Below, in pieces: positions 1 to 8,571 of a DNA stretch of 10,907 nt. Under the pieces are notes generated by a model. The model searched no databases and had not been told where the DNA came from. It worked only from the letters and a program-made list of their open reading frames with translations. A program made the translations under genes and the position numbers. The DNA comes from Botryosphaeria dothidea (lineage: Eukaryota; Ascomycota; Dothideomycetes; Botryosphaeriales; Botryosphaeriaceae), in the NCBI GenBank assembly GCA_011503125.2, contig WWBZ02000078.1, positions 1 to 10,907 on the forward strand. Reading direction: 5' to 3'. Numbering within the stretch: the first letter of the stretch is position 1; each line of letters begins with the position of its first letter.

Positions 1-1253
1 GGATGTCAGTGAGGACCCGCCGGGAGAAATTCAGGATGGGTTTCGCGTCCGTGCAGTATAAAATTGCCCGATTGTAGTAGGGCGGTTGCCGTCCGAATCT
101 GATTGACCAAAATTAGTTATTGTCTCTGTGTAAATGGACATGTCCGCCTCACGTGTCAAACGGCCAGTCTGGTTTGGCTAGCACATGAATCAGATCTGGC
201 CTAGATGCTGCCAACATATTGTATACCGCCCACGAAGAGGCAATGGTGGCCATGCCTCCTTGAATGGAGCATTTTCGGGTCAGGGTCGCAACGATATCGC
301 ATGTGATGTCGGTATGCAGAGGCTGGATGGCGGGGTCCAGCATGTAGAACGCAGGGGCTCATGGGCATGCTCACCAGCTCGGCTTGAGAATCTGCCGACC
401 CATAATCCAGCAAATGGTCTGTAAAGCAATCAGTATATTGAGAACTCCTGCGTGCGAGACTTTCTCATACTGATCATGGTCCCATACTGGTCTTGGATAC
501 CTCTCTTCCGGGCGATGTAGCTTGAAACACCGAGAAAGACGGTGGCAATATCTTCCGGAGAGTACTTGTCGACATCAAGTCCGCGAAGAATGAAAGCGCC
601 AAGGACGTGGCATATTTACTCACACGCAGCTGCAAGACGAGGCGCAAGCGTTGGAAGGGGAAAGTATTCCGGTAGAGCCTCTTTCGGATCGGATTCTGTT
701 GAATTGTGATTATTCGCATTACCAGATGATGAGTGGCATGAGGAGGAGGGTAGGTGACCCTGCAGCCTCTTATATAGTAGCTATCTAGCAAATTTTCGCT
801 GTTGATCCTTGGTACAATAAGACCCTGTTTCTCCTAACAGTTCATAGTCCAACAGATTCCTGTTCTGCCGGGTTTAGTACTCATGGAAATGGGGTAAATA
901 TATAGCAGAATTATACTTTTGAATGCTTCCAAAGCCTGCGAGATCTCTACCTGCTCTTTTCCCGACATGTGATAGACGAAATCGGACTCGTCATTGAAGT
1001 CAGATCCTTTCCAGACCATTCTTCCATCGAGGACAGCAGGCCATCGATCAGGCACAGACTTTTGCAGCCCTCCAGTAAGGACTGTCCGGGCACGACGTGC
1101 AAAGAATGTATCGGTATCTGGATGGAAGCTGATCTTCGTCTTTGACTGCTCTTGTGTAGGTTGGTAAGGTGGTGGTATTTCGGCGATGTCGATATCAAAC
1201 CTCGTTAGCAGGCCCGGAGAAAAGTAGTGCTTCTCGGGCTGGGGAGCAAACAT
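1..1253 (-). pseudogene. TauD/TfdA-type Fe(II)/2-oxoglutarate dioxygenase, 3'-partial, one in-frame stop
   Basis: The product resembles fungal clavaminate-synthase-like/TauD oxygenases, which use Fe(II) and 2-oxoglutarate to hydroxylate small substrates. The substrate here is unknown. My exon model on the minus strand is 1253-917, 695-471, 418-375, 322-153 and 98-<1. The introns 419-470, 323-374 and 99-152 are 52, 52 and 54 nt, and all keep frame. The interval 696-916 is less certain. Family-like stretches, in order, are TKISFHPDTDTFF, the PDRWPAVLDGRMVWKGSDF block, EYFPLPTLAPRL, ILRGLDVDKYSPEDIATVFL, LHTDITCDIV and LIHVLAKPDWPFDT. HTD (about residues 205-207) fits the HxD half of the iron-binding triad; the distal His would lie beyond position 1. 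A TAA at 616-618 interrupts the frame just before VLGAFILRGLDV. Similarity continues on both sides with no room for an intron, so this is either a nonsense mutation or a base error. I chose the ATG at 1253; an in-frame ATG at 1289 is the alternative. The family call comes from remembered family patterns. Confidence 0.78.
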
Positions 1254-2236
1254 GATTAAGAGCTGTAGCTCATTAGCCCACCTGATCACAAGCCGCTTGC
1301 ATCATACCGCAAGCAAACAAATGAGTGCTGACACGAGGTTGTAGAGGGTGTGCGTATCCTTCGACAAAAACTCTGTCGTGAGAGGTTTTGACGTGCAGCA
1401 TAGATACGTTGACCAGACAGTCTAGATGAACAAGCTGCATGCAACTTGTTTCATACCGGCGGCTTTCTTGTAGTATGCAGACAGTGTCAATCCGCCCAAT
1501 TGACGTGGTACATTGGCTGTTGGCAGTCGCCGCCAGAAATCCTCTCCATTGCTGAACGAAAGGCTGAGAAACGGGTGCTAACCCCGCCCGTGCCTCAAAG
1601 TTGCATGTCTACCTCGCAGAAGCCCCGACTAAGTCGAAGTCAGATGAGGGTAGCCGGGTTTGGGAACCAACAGCCTCCTTGCGGGCCATTGCGGGTCTCG
1701 GCTTCGATTGACGTTGAAGTTTGAGGCAATGTTGCAGGCAATTCAACGCTTGTCTGATAATTTCCCCTTGCCCTATACTTCAACAAAGATCGAGAGGATT
1801 CTCATGCAGCAAGTCTGTGGAGGAAGAACATACGAGGCCTTTCGTCTGCGGCGTGTGCACGATGAAGTTGCGCAAAGCGCACTGAAAGTTCAGGCTGCGC
1901 GTGTCCAGTCTCCGGTCAGAGTCTCCACAGGACATCAGAACAATGCTGCCGGTTCCACGCGTTCGAGTGTCGTGTGGTGTTGATCCTCGGTGAGGCTGGT
2001 AGCTGGGCGGAGAGTATTGAACATCCACCTACCCCGCAGCGGGCGACTAACGTCATTATCAGCAGGCGGATATGCAAGTCAGACGCCACGGCTGCACAAA
2101 TAAGCGCACGAGGCTCTCGTCTCCATCAGACATGCGGAACAGGTACATCTGTAGTCTAAGAGGCAATGCGTGTTTTAACACTATACATGTTCGAAATAGT
2201 AAGCATAAAAGCCATGTGTGGCCTCATTCCTATCCC

Positions 2237-2253
2237 TTTTTTTTTTTTTTTTT
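2237..2253. repeat. T17 homopolymer tract (A17 on the minus strand)
   Basis: An uninterrupted run of 17 T lies about 200 nt past the glycosyltransferase stop codon. Read in that gene's direction it is A17. It could be a simple poly(dA:dT) nucleosome-depleting tract. I see no target-site duplication or element body that would mark it as the tail of a retrotransposed insertion. Confidence 0.9.
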
Positions 2254-2378
2254 CAAAGTCCCAGAGAGGAAGCAAAAGAGCCCACCAATAAATTTCTCAC
2301 ACATTGAAGCCGAGAAGAAAAGCCCAAACGCCCGTGCCCACATTCATTACCAACCAACGCACGAAGCGAGGCCATACC

Positions 2379-2408
2379 CATCATCACCACCACCATCATC
2401 ATCATCAT
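2379..2408. repeat. CAT/CAC trinucleotide repeat, 10 units
   Basis: Ten consecutive CAY units (two CAT, three CAC, five CAT) lie just past the glycosyltransferase stop codon, in its presumed 3' UTR. Read as protein they give a poly-His run on one strand and a Met/Val run on the other; neither belongs to a credible gene. Confidence 0.85.
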
Positions 2409-2452
2409 CCACCCACGACCCATTCGTTCGTTCGGGGAAAAAGAAAACCCGT

Positions 2453-3968
2453 TCACCCCCCATCCTCCACCCTCTTCCCCCTCCCATACATGACGCCCCG
2501 CACCTCCTCCACCGCCTCCTCCAGCACCCTCTTCCTCCCCGCCCCCCAGCTCATCGCGCCCTCCAGCTTCCCCAGCAGCTCCACCAGCGCCTTCCACGCA
2601 TCGTCGCCATCCACCTGCCCGGGCCGCTCCCTGTCCCACTGCGCCCGCACCTCCTCCGCCTCCTGCAGCACCGCCCGCCCGCGCGCAATCCGCTCCCAGA
2701 AGTCCCACGCCTCGAGCGGGCCCTGGCCGGCCTCGGGCGGTGGCCTGCTCTGCGCCCTGTCCAGCGCGCGCGCCTCGACGAGGGCGCGCGGCACGCTGAC
2801 GTCGGCGTCGGCGGCGCTCGAGAAGAAGAAGTAGAACTTGCGGCCCGCGGGCACGCTCTTGCCCGCGTCGGCGAAGCCGAACGGGTACGCGCGGTCGACG
2901 CGGCCCTTCTCGACGGCCGCCACGGCGTCCGTCAGCCCCTTCCAGCGGCGGCCCGCCCAGGCTGGGCGGGAAGTGCTCGGCGGCGCGCAGCCACCAGCCA
3001 TCCTCCTCGCTGGAGGTGTCGGCGGTGCCGGCGCCGGCGGCGGCGGACCAGGCGTACCAGCGCTCGGGCTGCAGGACGACGTGGGCGAAGCCGTCGAGGT
3101 CGCGGGCGGTGATGTCGGCGAGGGTCTTGGCGAGGGCGAAGTCCTCGTCGGCGACGCCCGAGTCGAGGAGCGGCTGGGCGAGCAGGTGCTGCAGGAAGGC
3201 CATGGTCCAGGGGTGCACGCGCAGGAAGAAGGCGGCGGTGCTGACGGCCGGGTAGTCTGGGTTGGCGGTGATGGGGGAGGACGGGTCGTAGGCGCCGAGG
3301 AAGTGGACGTCGTCGAGCGGGATGGAGTGGCTGTCGCTGGGCGAGTGCGAGGAGGTCATGTTGGTGGTGATGCTGTTGGGCGGCAGGAAGAGGGAGAGCG
3401 GGATGGTGGGGTCGTTGAGGACGGCGGTTGGGCCGAGGAACCTGGGTGGTCGTCAGCTTCAACTGTTGCAGTGGAAGGAGAAAGATGTCCGGGATGGAGG
3501 TGCGGTTTACGGGTACCACACTCACATGATCCATTCAGCCGCATCCGTTCCGTTCTTGTTCAATTCCATCGTCACCAGCGCCTGCAGCCACACCCATTTG
3601 CCCCACCACCCGTCGACCAATTTCTTGCGCAGAACCGTCGTGGCATATCCCCACCGCTCGGCATGCTTTTCGTGGGTCAGCAGCGCGCGCTCCAGCAGCT
3701 CGTTGTCCTCGGGCTGGTCGTCGTACAGCACGCTGGCCAGCACGATCCTGGCCGGGTCTTTGCGTCCGATCCACACATCGGCGAGGTCGCGCCACCGGGT
3801 CTTGGAGGCGGTGCTGTGCCAGTACGAATAGGTCTGCTGCGAGAGGTGGTTTGCGAGCGCGGTCGTGCGCGGAGGGTTGAAGGAATCGGTCAGGAGGACG
3901 GCGAAGAGGACGAAGACGGCGATTGCGCCGAGAACGAGAGTGCGGGTCTGGTGGAAGTGGAGGAGCAT
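2453..3968 (-). CDS. Divergent GT34-like (GMA12/MNN10) glycosyltransferase, type II membrane protein, with an apparent frameshift
   Basis: This is probably a Golgi glycosyltransferase of the alpha-1,2-galactosyl/mannosyltransferase kind, with unknown donor and acceptor. Exon 1 is 3968-3526, the intron 3525-3442 (84 nt, GTGAGT donor, CTGAC branch, CAG acceptor) and exon 2 3441-2453. A short cytoplasmic tail precedes a membrane anchor at residues 10-27. Family-like blocks are RIVLASVLY (74-82), THEKHAERWGY (98-108), EWIM (145-148), PTIPLSLFLPP (159-169), DDVHFLGAY (192-200), FFLRVHPW (219-226), QPERWYAW (272-279) and EHFPPSLGG (303-311). GPT at 151-153 sits where these enzymes carry DxD. Near 2969-2971 the frame breaks by one extra base; the other frame then gives RRWKGLTDAV and runs to the stop at 2453, for about 476 residues. 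The C-terminal third is charged and not recognised. The start was chosen as the ATG just before the anchor. The family is fairly sure, the activity is not. Confidence 0.8.
2953..2971. repeat. 19-nt perfect palindrome with 9-bp arms at the frame break
   Basis: The arms CCCGCCCAG and CTGGGCGGG flank a single central base. The palindrome lies inside glycosyltransferase exon 2, exactly where the reading frame changes. GC-rich inverted repeats like this are prone to polymerase slippage and to base-calling compression. Confidence 0.9.
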
Positions 3969-5076
3969 CGTTGCGCGTCAGTCTAGTAGACGCGTTGTAT
4001 CCTCTGTTTCTACCCCGGATTGCGCGAGCGGTGTTTTGTTTGAAGGGAGCGTGGACGAGGGTGTCGATCACGCCGTCGAGGGCGCTGACGACGACTGCAA
4101 CGGATCTGTGACAAGGGCGCAAACACGCAACATCGCAGCTCTGCTGCAATGCCGGAAGGAAGGTGCGGCAAAAAGGGGGAAGAGATGCGAAGTGCAACGG
4201 GAGAAGAAGGCAATTGTACAGCAGGAGGGGTCGGAGTAGGTGTAGAAGACAGAAAAGAAGCTCGAAGCTAGACAGACGCGCGGCGGCGTTAAGACGGAGG
4301 GGCAAGTGAAATAGAGTGCGCGGCAAGACGCAAGTGACGCGCGGAGGAAAAGGCGAAACGGCGATCTTAACTACTACTACGCACTGTTCGCGCGACGCGA
4401 TTAATTAGCCCGTCCCGCTGCATCTTGGTCGCACATGGAGCAATGGAACGGCGACAGATGGGGGAGAGAAGGGGGAAGAAGGCAGCCAAAGCTAGATGTC
4501 AACCCTCCGACAGCTGGGGAAACGCAAAAGAAAGCAGGTAGATGAAGCACAAGCCGCCGCATCCATGCAGCCCTACACCCGCCGCTCGCTCGCTTCTCCA
4601 GGCGCCTCCATCTTGCAAAGCCGACGCTATTCCCGGCAGATGGGCAACGGTGTGGGGGAGACCAGGGCGGAAATGGGAAGCGAGGCGTTCGCACTCGGGA
4701 GCGGGAAGACTTGGTGCCTGAAGGGCAGACTTGGAGGGGGGAGCGCGGGTATGCGAACTCACCCTTGTGTAATCGAGGCATGGGTTAAGCGGCAGTTCGC
4801 GGTGGCGCCGTCTCATACACGACCAAAAGCCTAAAGCTTAAATCGACATTGGCCCGGAAACCTTAAGTGGCACCATCGGGGGTGTTGCTTGTGCTGAGGC
4901 CAGAGCGAAGAGCGGTCTTGAGGAGTGTGCAGAGAGGACGCGCGCCTTAAGACGCCCTGAAGGAGCGACGGGTGACGGTGATGACGGCTATTTTCAGCGT
5001 CGCAGCACGAGAGCGGGCGCGCGTATCGCTGACGGCGGCGCTCGTGTTGAAATCCAAGGCGGCCGGTCATGGATGA

Positions 5077-5079
<3 letters not shown>

Positions 5080-5108
<29 letters not shown>
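5080..5108. repeat. GA dinucleotide microsatellite, 29 nt
   Basis: Fourteen GA units plus one G, without interruption. It lies 560 nt past the decarboxylase stop codon and runs straight into an AGC repeat. As a simple repeat it should vary in length between strains. Confidence 0.95.
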
Positions 5109-5127
5109 CAGCAGCAGCAGCAGCAGC
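5107..5127. repeat. AGC trinucleotide repeat, 7 units
   Basis: Seven AGC units abut the GA tract and share its last AG, forming a compound microsatellite. It would encode poly-Gln or poly-Ala in open frames, but no gene is supported here. Confidence 0.92.
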
Positions 5128-5193
5128 GTCCGCTCAGTCCAGACCCAGCGCGGGGAGGCGGGGCTCAGGCCCGTCCATCCCCCCTGACGAGCA

Positions 5194-5213
5194 GCACCGC
5201 ACCGCACCGCACC
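5194..5213. repeat. GCACC pentanucleotide repeat, 4 units
   Basis: Four exact tandem copies of GCACC lie about 65 nt beyond the GA/AGC compound repeat, within the decarboxylase 3' flank. Confidence 0.9.
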
Positions 5214-5667
5214 ACCGACACTATCTCCCTGCCCGCCGAGTGCTTGGCCCTGCCTCGCCCTCGATCCGTCTCAGCCCACAAATTTACCGACCGGATGACA
5301 GCGGATCGGTGCGCAGGCCGGCCTCTTCCGCGCCTTGCCGCCCACTCTTCCCCAGGGCGATCTGGCCCGCTGCTCGCCAATGCCTGTCCATCTAAGCGCA
5401 CTCGTCGCAGATCAAGATCGCCAATTGGGCATCTATCGTGCCATGTGTTTCCATTTCCTTGTATTCTTGTACTCATATCGGCTTGTCATAATCCGTGTCA
5501 TCTATCCATGATCCGTCGTGTGTATGCTACCGTATCGCCCTGTCTCCCTCCTAAACCTGTAGGGAAATGTCGTTCCGGACCGTCGAAACCCAGCCCTTTC
5601 GCATGTCTCGCGTTTGCCCTGCCCTTGTTGGCCACGACTGACTCGCTGCCCGGAGGGACAGCCGCGT

Positions 5668-7491
5668 CTAGCACACCGCGTGCGTCTTGCCCGTCTTGCC
5701 CTGCAGCGAGTGCTCCTCGTCGGTGAAATGCGAGTTGGTCATCGTCCGATGGCGGGCAATCTTGCTGGCGTGCCTCGCCACGTGTCTGTGCCTATTGTCA
5801 GCTCTCCGCGCTGATCGGAATCTACTCCGATCCGCTTGCACTTACTCCTTGTGCTGCTCAACCCTCTTGGGCTCCATCTTGTCCAGCACCTGAAGAGCCA
5901 GCTTGAAGTCCTGGATCAAGGCATCGCAGCGGCTGCGCGAGAAGTCCTCACGCACAACCACACGCATCAGCTTGAGCTTCTCGCTGTTCGGCGCCATCGT
6001 GTACGCCGGAACAACCCAGCCGCGCTCACGGAGCTGATGTGCAATGGCGAACTCGTCGTAGTGCTTGTTCAGCTCGGGATCGAGGCGGCACGCCACCAGC
6101 GGGAGACCGTCGCCACCTCCCTCGGACAGCAGGACGAAACCAAGAGCCTTGAGGTTGGCCGCGAGATAGTCGGCGGTGCGGGTGAGGTTCCTAGTTTTCC
6201 AGTTAGCATGTGTGCGCGTGGATTCGCCTAGACGATTGCGTTTCAATCTCGGCCGAACTCAGATACCCGTCCCACCGCGAAGGTTCTGTCAGATGAAGCC
6301 GAGCCACCTCGCTGGGTACCTCAAATGTGGATAGTGATTTGGAACTTACATCATGATGGACCTGTAGCCGTGCTTGCCCAACCTGATCAGCTGATAGTAC
6401 TGGCCGATGATCTGCGAGGCTCCACGCGAGAAGTTGAGCGTGAACGAAGCCTGATCAGCACCCAGATAGTTGATGTTGAAGATCAGCTCCTTCGGCAGGT
6501 ACTCGGGGTCACGCCAGACGACCCAGCCAACACCAGGGTACACAAGGCCGTACTTGTGGCCCGAGACGTTGATGCTCGCGACCTTGGGCAGGCGGAAGTC
6601 CCAGACCAAGTCGGGCTTCACAAAGGGAGCGACGAAGCCGCCAGAAGCGGCATCAACGTGGATGGGCACGTCGATCTCGTTCTCGTCCAGCAGATCGTTG
6701 ATTTCCTTGATGTCCTCGTACTGACCGGTGTAAGTGGTGCCCAAGATGGCGCAGATACCAATAGTGTTCTCGTCAACCAGGTTGACCGCCTCGACGGGAT
6801 CGATGACGTAACGGTCCTTGGTGCAGTAGACGTACTTCTCCTCGACGTCGAAGTAGCGGGCGGCCTTCTCCCAGCAGACCTGCACGGCCGAGTTCATGAT
6901 GATGTTGGGCTTGTCGAAGGGCTTGCCCGCGGCCTTGCGCTGGTTTACCCAGCGCTTCTTCATGGCCAGCACGGCCAGCATAATGGCCTCGGACGAGCCG
7001 ATGGTGCTGGTGCCCATGGCATTGGTGTTCTCGTCGTGCGAGGGGATGTTGAAGAGGCGAGCAATCATGGACACGCAGCGGTTCTGGATGTCAGCCGACA
7101 CGGGGTACTCCTCGTAGTCAATGAAGTTCTTGGCGAAGCAGTCGGTCATGAGCTTCTCGGCCTCCTCCTCCATGTAGGTGGTGACGAAGGAGGCCAGATT
7201 GAGGGTCGGGGTGCCGTCGAGAGAGAGGTCATCCTTGATCAGGCCTGACGGGCGTCAGCGGGAAGGCCTGAGAGGCACAGAGTCAATCAGATGCGCACGG
7301 TAGGCAATTTCCTTGGGCATCTCGCGCTCAGGCATCTCGTGCCTGGGGATGTCCTCGGCGGCGAAGCGCGAGCCATAGACGGAGGTGGTGATGGTGCTGG
7401 GCTCGAGATCCTCGATGTTGATGCGCTCAATGCCCTCGACGACGGGCAGCGTCGCCTCGAGGTCGGTGGGGATGCGGGCGAGGTGCACCAT
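5668..7491 (-). CDS. GAD1: Glutamate decarboxylase (PLP-dependent), four exons, complete
   Basis: This cytosolic enzyme converts L-glutamate to GABA and CO2, feeding the GABA shunt and stress tolerance. The exons are 7491-7299, 7244-6350, 6190-5846 and 5785-5668. The introns are 54, 159 and 60 nt with GTGCGC, GTAAGT and GTAAGT donors; intron 2 has a GCTAAC branch site. The joined frame gives 516 residues, normal for fungal enzymes. Group II decarboxylase marks are [20 protein letters not shown] (143-162), the cofactor-contacting HVDAASGGF (Asp about 262) and [12 protein letters not shown], whose Lys (about 295) forms the Schiff base. The N-terminus has SVYGSRFA and the end [10 protein letters not shown], which agree with my memory of fungal homologues. 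The ATG at 7491 has an ideal context (GCC repeats before it, G after). The same frame stays open upstream to an ATG at 7893, but that extension looks like GC-rich leader. KRI1 is divergent on the right. Confidence 0.97.
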
Positions 7492-7519
7492 GGCGGCGGC
7501 GGCGGCGGTGGTGGTGGTG
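7492..7519. repeat. GCC/CAC trinucleotide repeat directly before the decarboxylase start codon
   Basis: In the gene's direction the leader ends with four CAC-type units followed by five GCC-type units, then ATGG. This gives a GCCGCC-type initiation context, so the repeat probably favours initiation at 7491. Its length could vary and change leader structure. Confidence 0.85.
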
Positions 7520-7539
7520 CAATTGAGGGTGCAATTGAG
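7516..7539. repeat. 12-bp exact tandem duplication in the decarboxylase leader
   Basis: Two adjacent copies of GGTGCAATTGAG occur at 7516-7527 and 7528-7539, overlapping the end of the trinucleotide repeat. The CAATTG core is palindromic. This is most simply a slippage duplication. Confidence 0.9.
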
Positions 7540-8544
7540 GTGCAGAGGGAGCAGCAACGAAGCAGAGCAGGGAGGGGCAGAGGAGGGCGGGGTATGAGGT
7601 GAGAGGAGGGCGCGGGGAGGGCGCGGGTAGATCTTAGTCTGGAGCTTGGGTGAGCTTGTTTTCCGGTCAGTAGCTAGTGCACAGTGGGTTGCGTCAGCGC
7701 TGCGGGCCGCCGTGGCAGCAACTCGAGCTGAGAGTCGTCGGCGGCGGCCACCACAATTCTGACACGTCGTGGTCGGTCGTGGCTGCCGCCCGCGACGCCG
7801 TCGACGCACATGCACGGCAAGCGAGATGGGCGCAGATCCAATCGCGATGCCCTTCCCTGCGCGGCCGTTCGTGCCTGGTCCTGCGCTCAGCAACGCTCCT
7901 GCCGATCGCCATCATCTGCCAGCTCGTGCCAGCCTCCGCGCCTGCTCGACGTGGGCGAGGCCGTCGCCAGTGCCTGCGGCTCCACCCCGCGCCCTGGCTT
8001 GGCCTTGGCTGCTCGTCAACCAGTGTCCAGGCTGTTGCAAGTCCACGCACGCCCGCTCGCATGTCACGAGAGACCCAAGCTCGCCGCCCCGGTGCGACAC
8101 ACGCCCTTCCTCCCACCGGCGATCCGGCAAACCCGCTAATGAGGCTGTGTGCATTGCTCCGAATTGGCGGTGTGAGAAAGAATAGACGCTGCACAAGGTC
8201 TGGCCGGCGTGCGGCTACGCCCGGAACGCACCGCGCGTTTCCCTGATTATCAGATAAATCCAACCAGGCCCCGCGACAGACCCAGGCAGAAAGAGCTATT
8301 TTTCAACCCCCCGGAGTTTCAGGCCTGCGAACCATCTCCAATTGTCCCATGGGTCCGCCGTAGATCATCGTACTCTGCGCGAACCTGCCCTCCCCATTGG
8401 CCGCCTCGCATACTCGCTTCCCTGTCGCTGCGAGCAACCAGAGCCGAGCTGCTGCGTAGGGTAGATGAAATAACCGCAGCGCTACGAGTCGAACGAAGAC
8501 ACCGTGTTCTGGTATTCTCCGACACCAAACAATTCGCCGCAGCC

Positions 8545-8571
8545 CTCTCTCTCTCTCTCTCTCTCTCTCTC
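8545..8571. repeat. CT dinucleotide microsatellite, 27 nt
   Basis: Thirteen CT units plus one C, uninterrupted, lie about 415 nt before the recognisable KRI1 coding. Pyrimidine tracts are common upstream of fungal transcription starts, so a promoter role for KRI1 is possible. Confidence 0.93.

Larger units (their letters stand above)
1254..2452. other. Intergenic stretch, no gene recognised
   Basis: This stretch lies between the start of the dioxygenase gene and the stop of the glycosyltransferase gene. It therefore holds the dioxygenase promoter on one side and the glycosyltransferase 3' flank on the other. Several open frames of 60-110 codons exist on both strands, but none shows a recognisable domain, a plausible spliced continuation or consistent composition. 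The right end holds a T17 tract and a run of CAT/CAC units. I see no terminal repeats or transposase-like coding. Confidence 0.6.
3969..5667. other. Intergenic region: glycosyltransferase promoter side and glutamate decarboxylase 3' flank
   Basis: This is about 1.7 kb between two minus-strand genes. The part next to 3968 is the 5' flank of the glycosyltransferase; the part next to 5668 is the 3' flank of the decarboxylase. Open frames of up to about 126 codons at 4401-4834 and 217 codons at 5073-5726 occur, but they have low-complexity or arginine/serine/proline-rich products and no recognisable domain. The second is seeded by a GA microsatellite. The only distinct structures are the GA, AGC and GCACC simple repeats between 5080 and 5213. 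Confidence 0.6.

Noticed and set aside
1446..2159. Plus-strand frames of 60-107 codons in the left intergenic region
   Set aside because: They have no recognisable motif and no splice sites linking them into a longer product, and the opposite strand has equally open frames.
2253..3359. 368-codon minus-strand frame that reads through the glycosyltransferase frame break
   Set aside because: The first part is true coding (exon 2), but past 2971 it becomes an Arg/Gly-rich sequence, while the other frame keeps a balanced charged protein up to a stop at 2453.
3442..3480. Alternative reading GAAGCTGACGAC (EADD) near the glycosyltransferase acceptor as a displaced DxD
   Set aside because: It lies inside the intron at the branch-site position and in a frame that does not join either exon; no acceptor makes it coding in frame.
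2838..3986. 382-codon open frame on the plus strand across the glycosyltransferase
   Set aside because: Its product is low-complexity, Gly/Val/Glu-rich, and the complement of the GC-rich coding strand. The minus-strand reading has family motifs, a membrane anchor and a proper intron.
4978..5032. Possible C/D-box snoRNA (GTGATGA at 4978-4984, CTGA at 5029-5032)
   Set aside because: The boxes are short and expected by chance. The GAGCG/CGCTC pairing lies about 8-10 nt outside them, not next to them, and I see no C'/D' pair or evident guide complement.
6325..7248. 307-codon open frame on the plus strand across decarboxylase exon 2
   Set aside because: It is exactly antisense to a strongly conserved exon, its product is a Val/Gly/Asp/Leu-rich complement of that exon, and no domain is recognisable.
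7573..7577. AGGGG stress-response-like element in the decarboxylase leader
   Set aside because: A five-base motif in purine-rich GC-rich DNA is expected by chance, and it lies inside the probable leader, not upstream of it.
7694..8263. Overlapping 189-codon frames on both strands in the divergent promoter region
   Set aside because: GC-rich DNA leaves many frames open. The products are Arg/Ala/Ser-rich with no domain and no conserved splice model.
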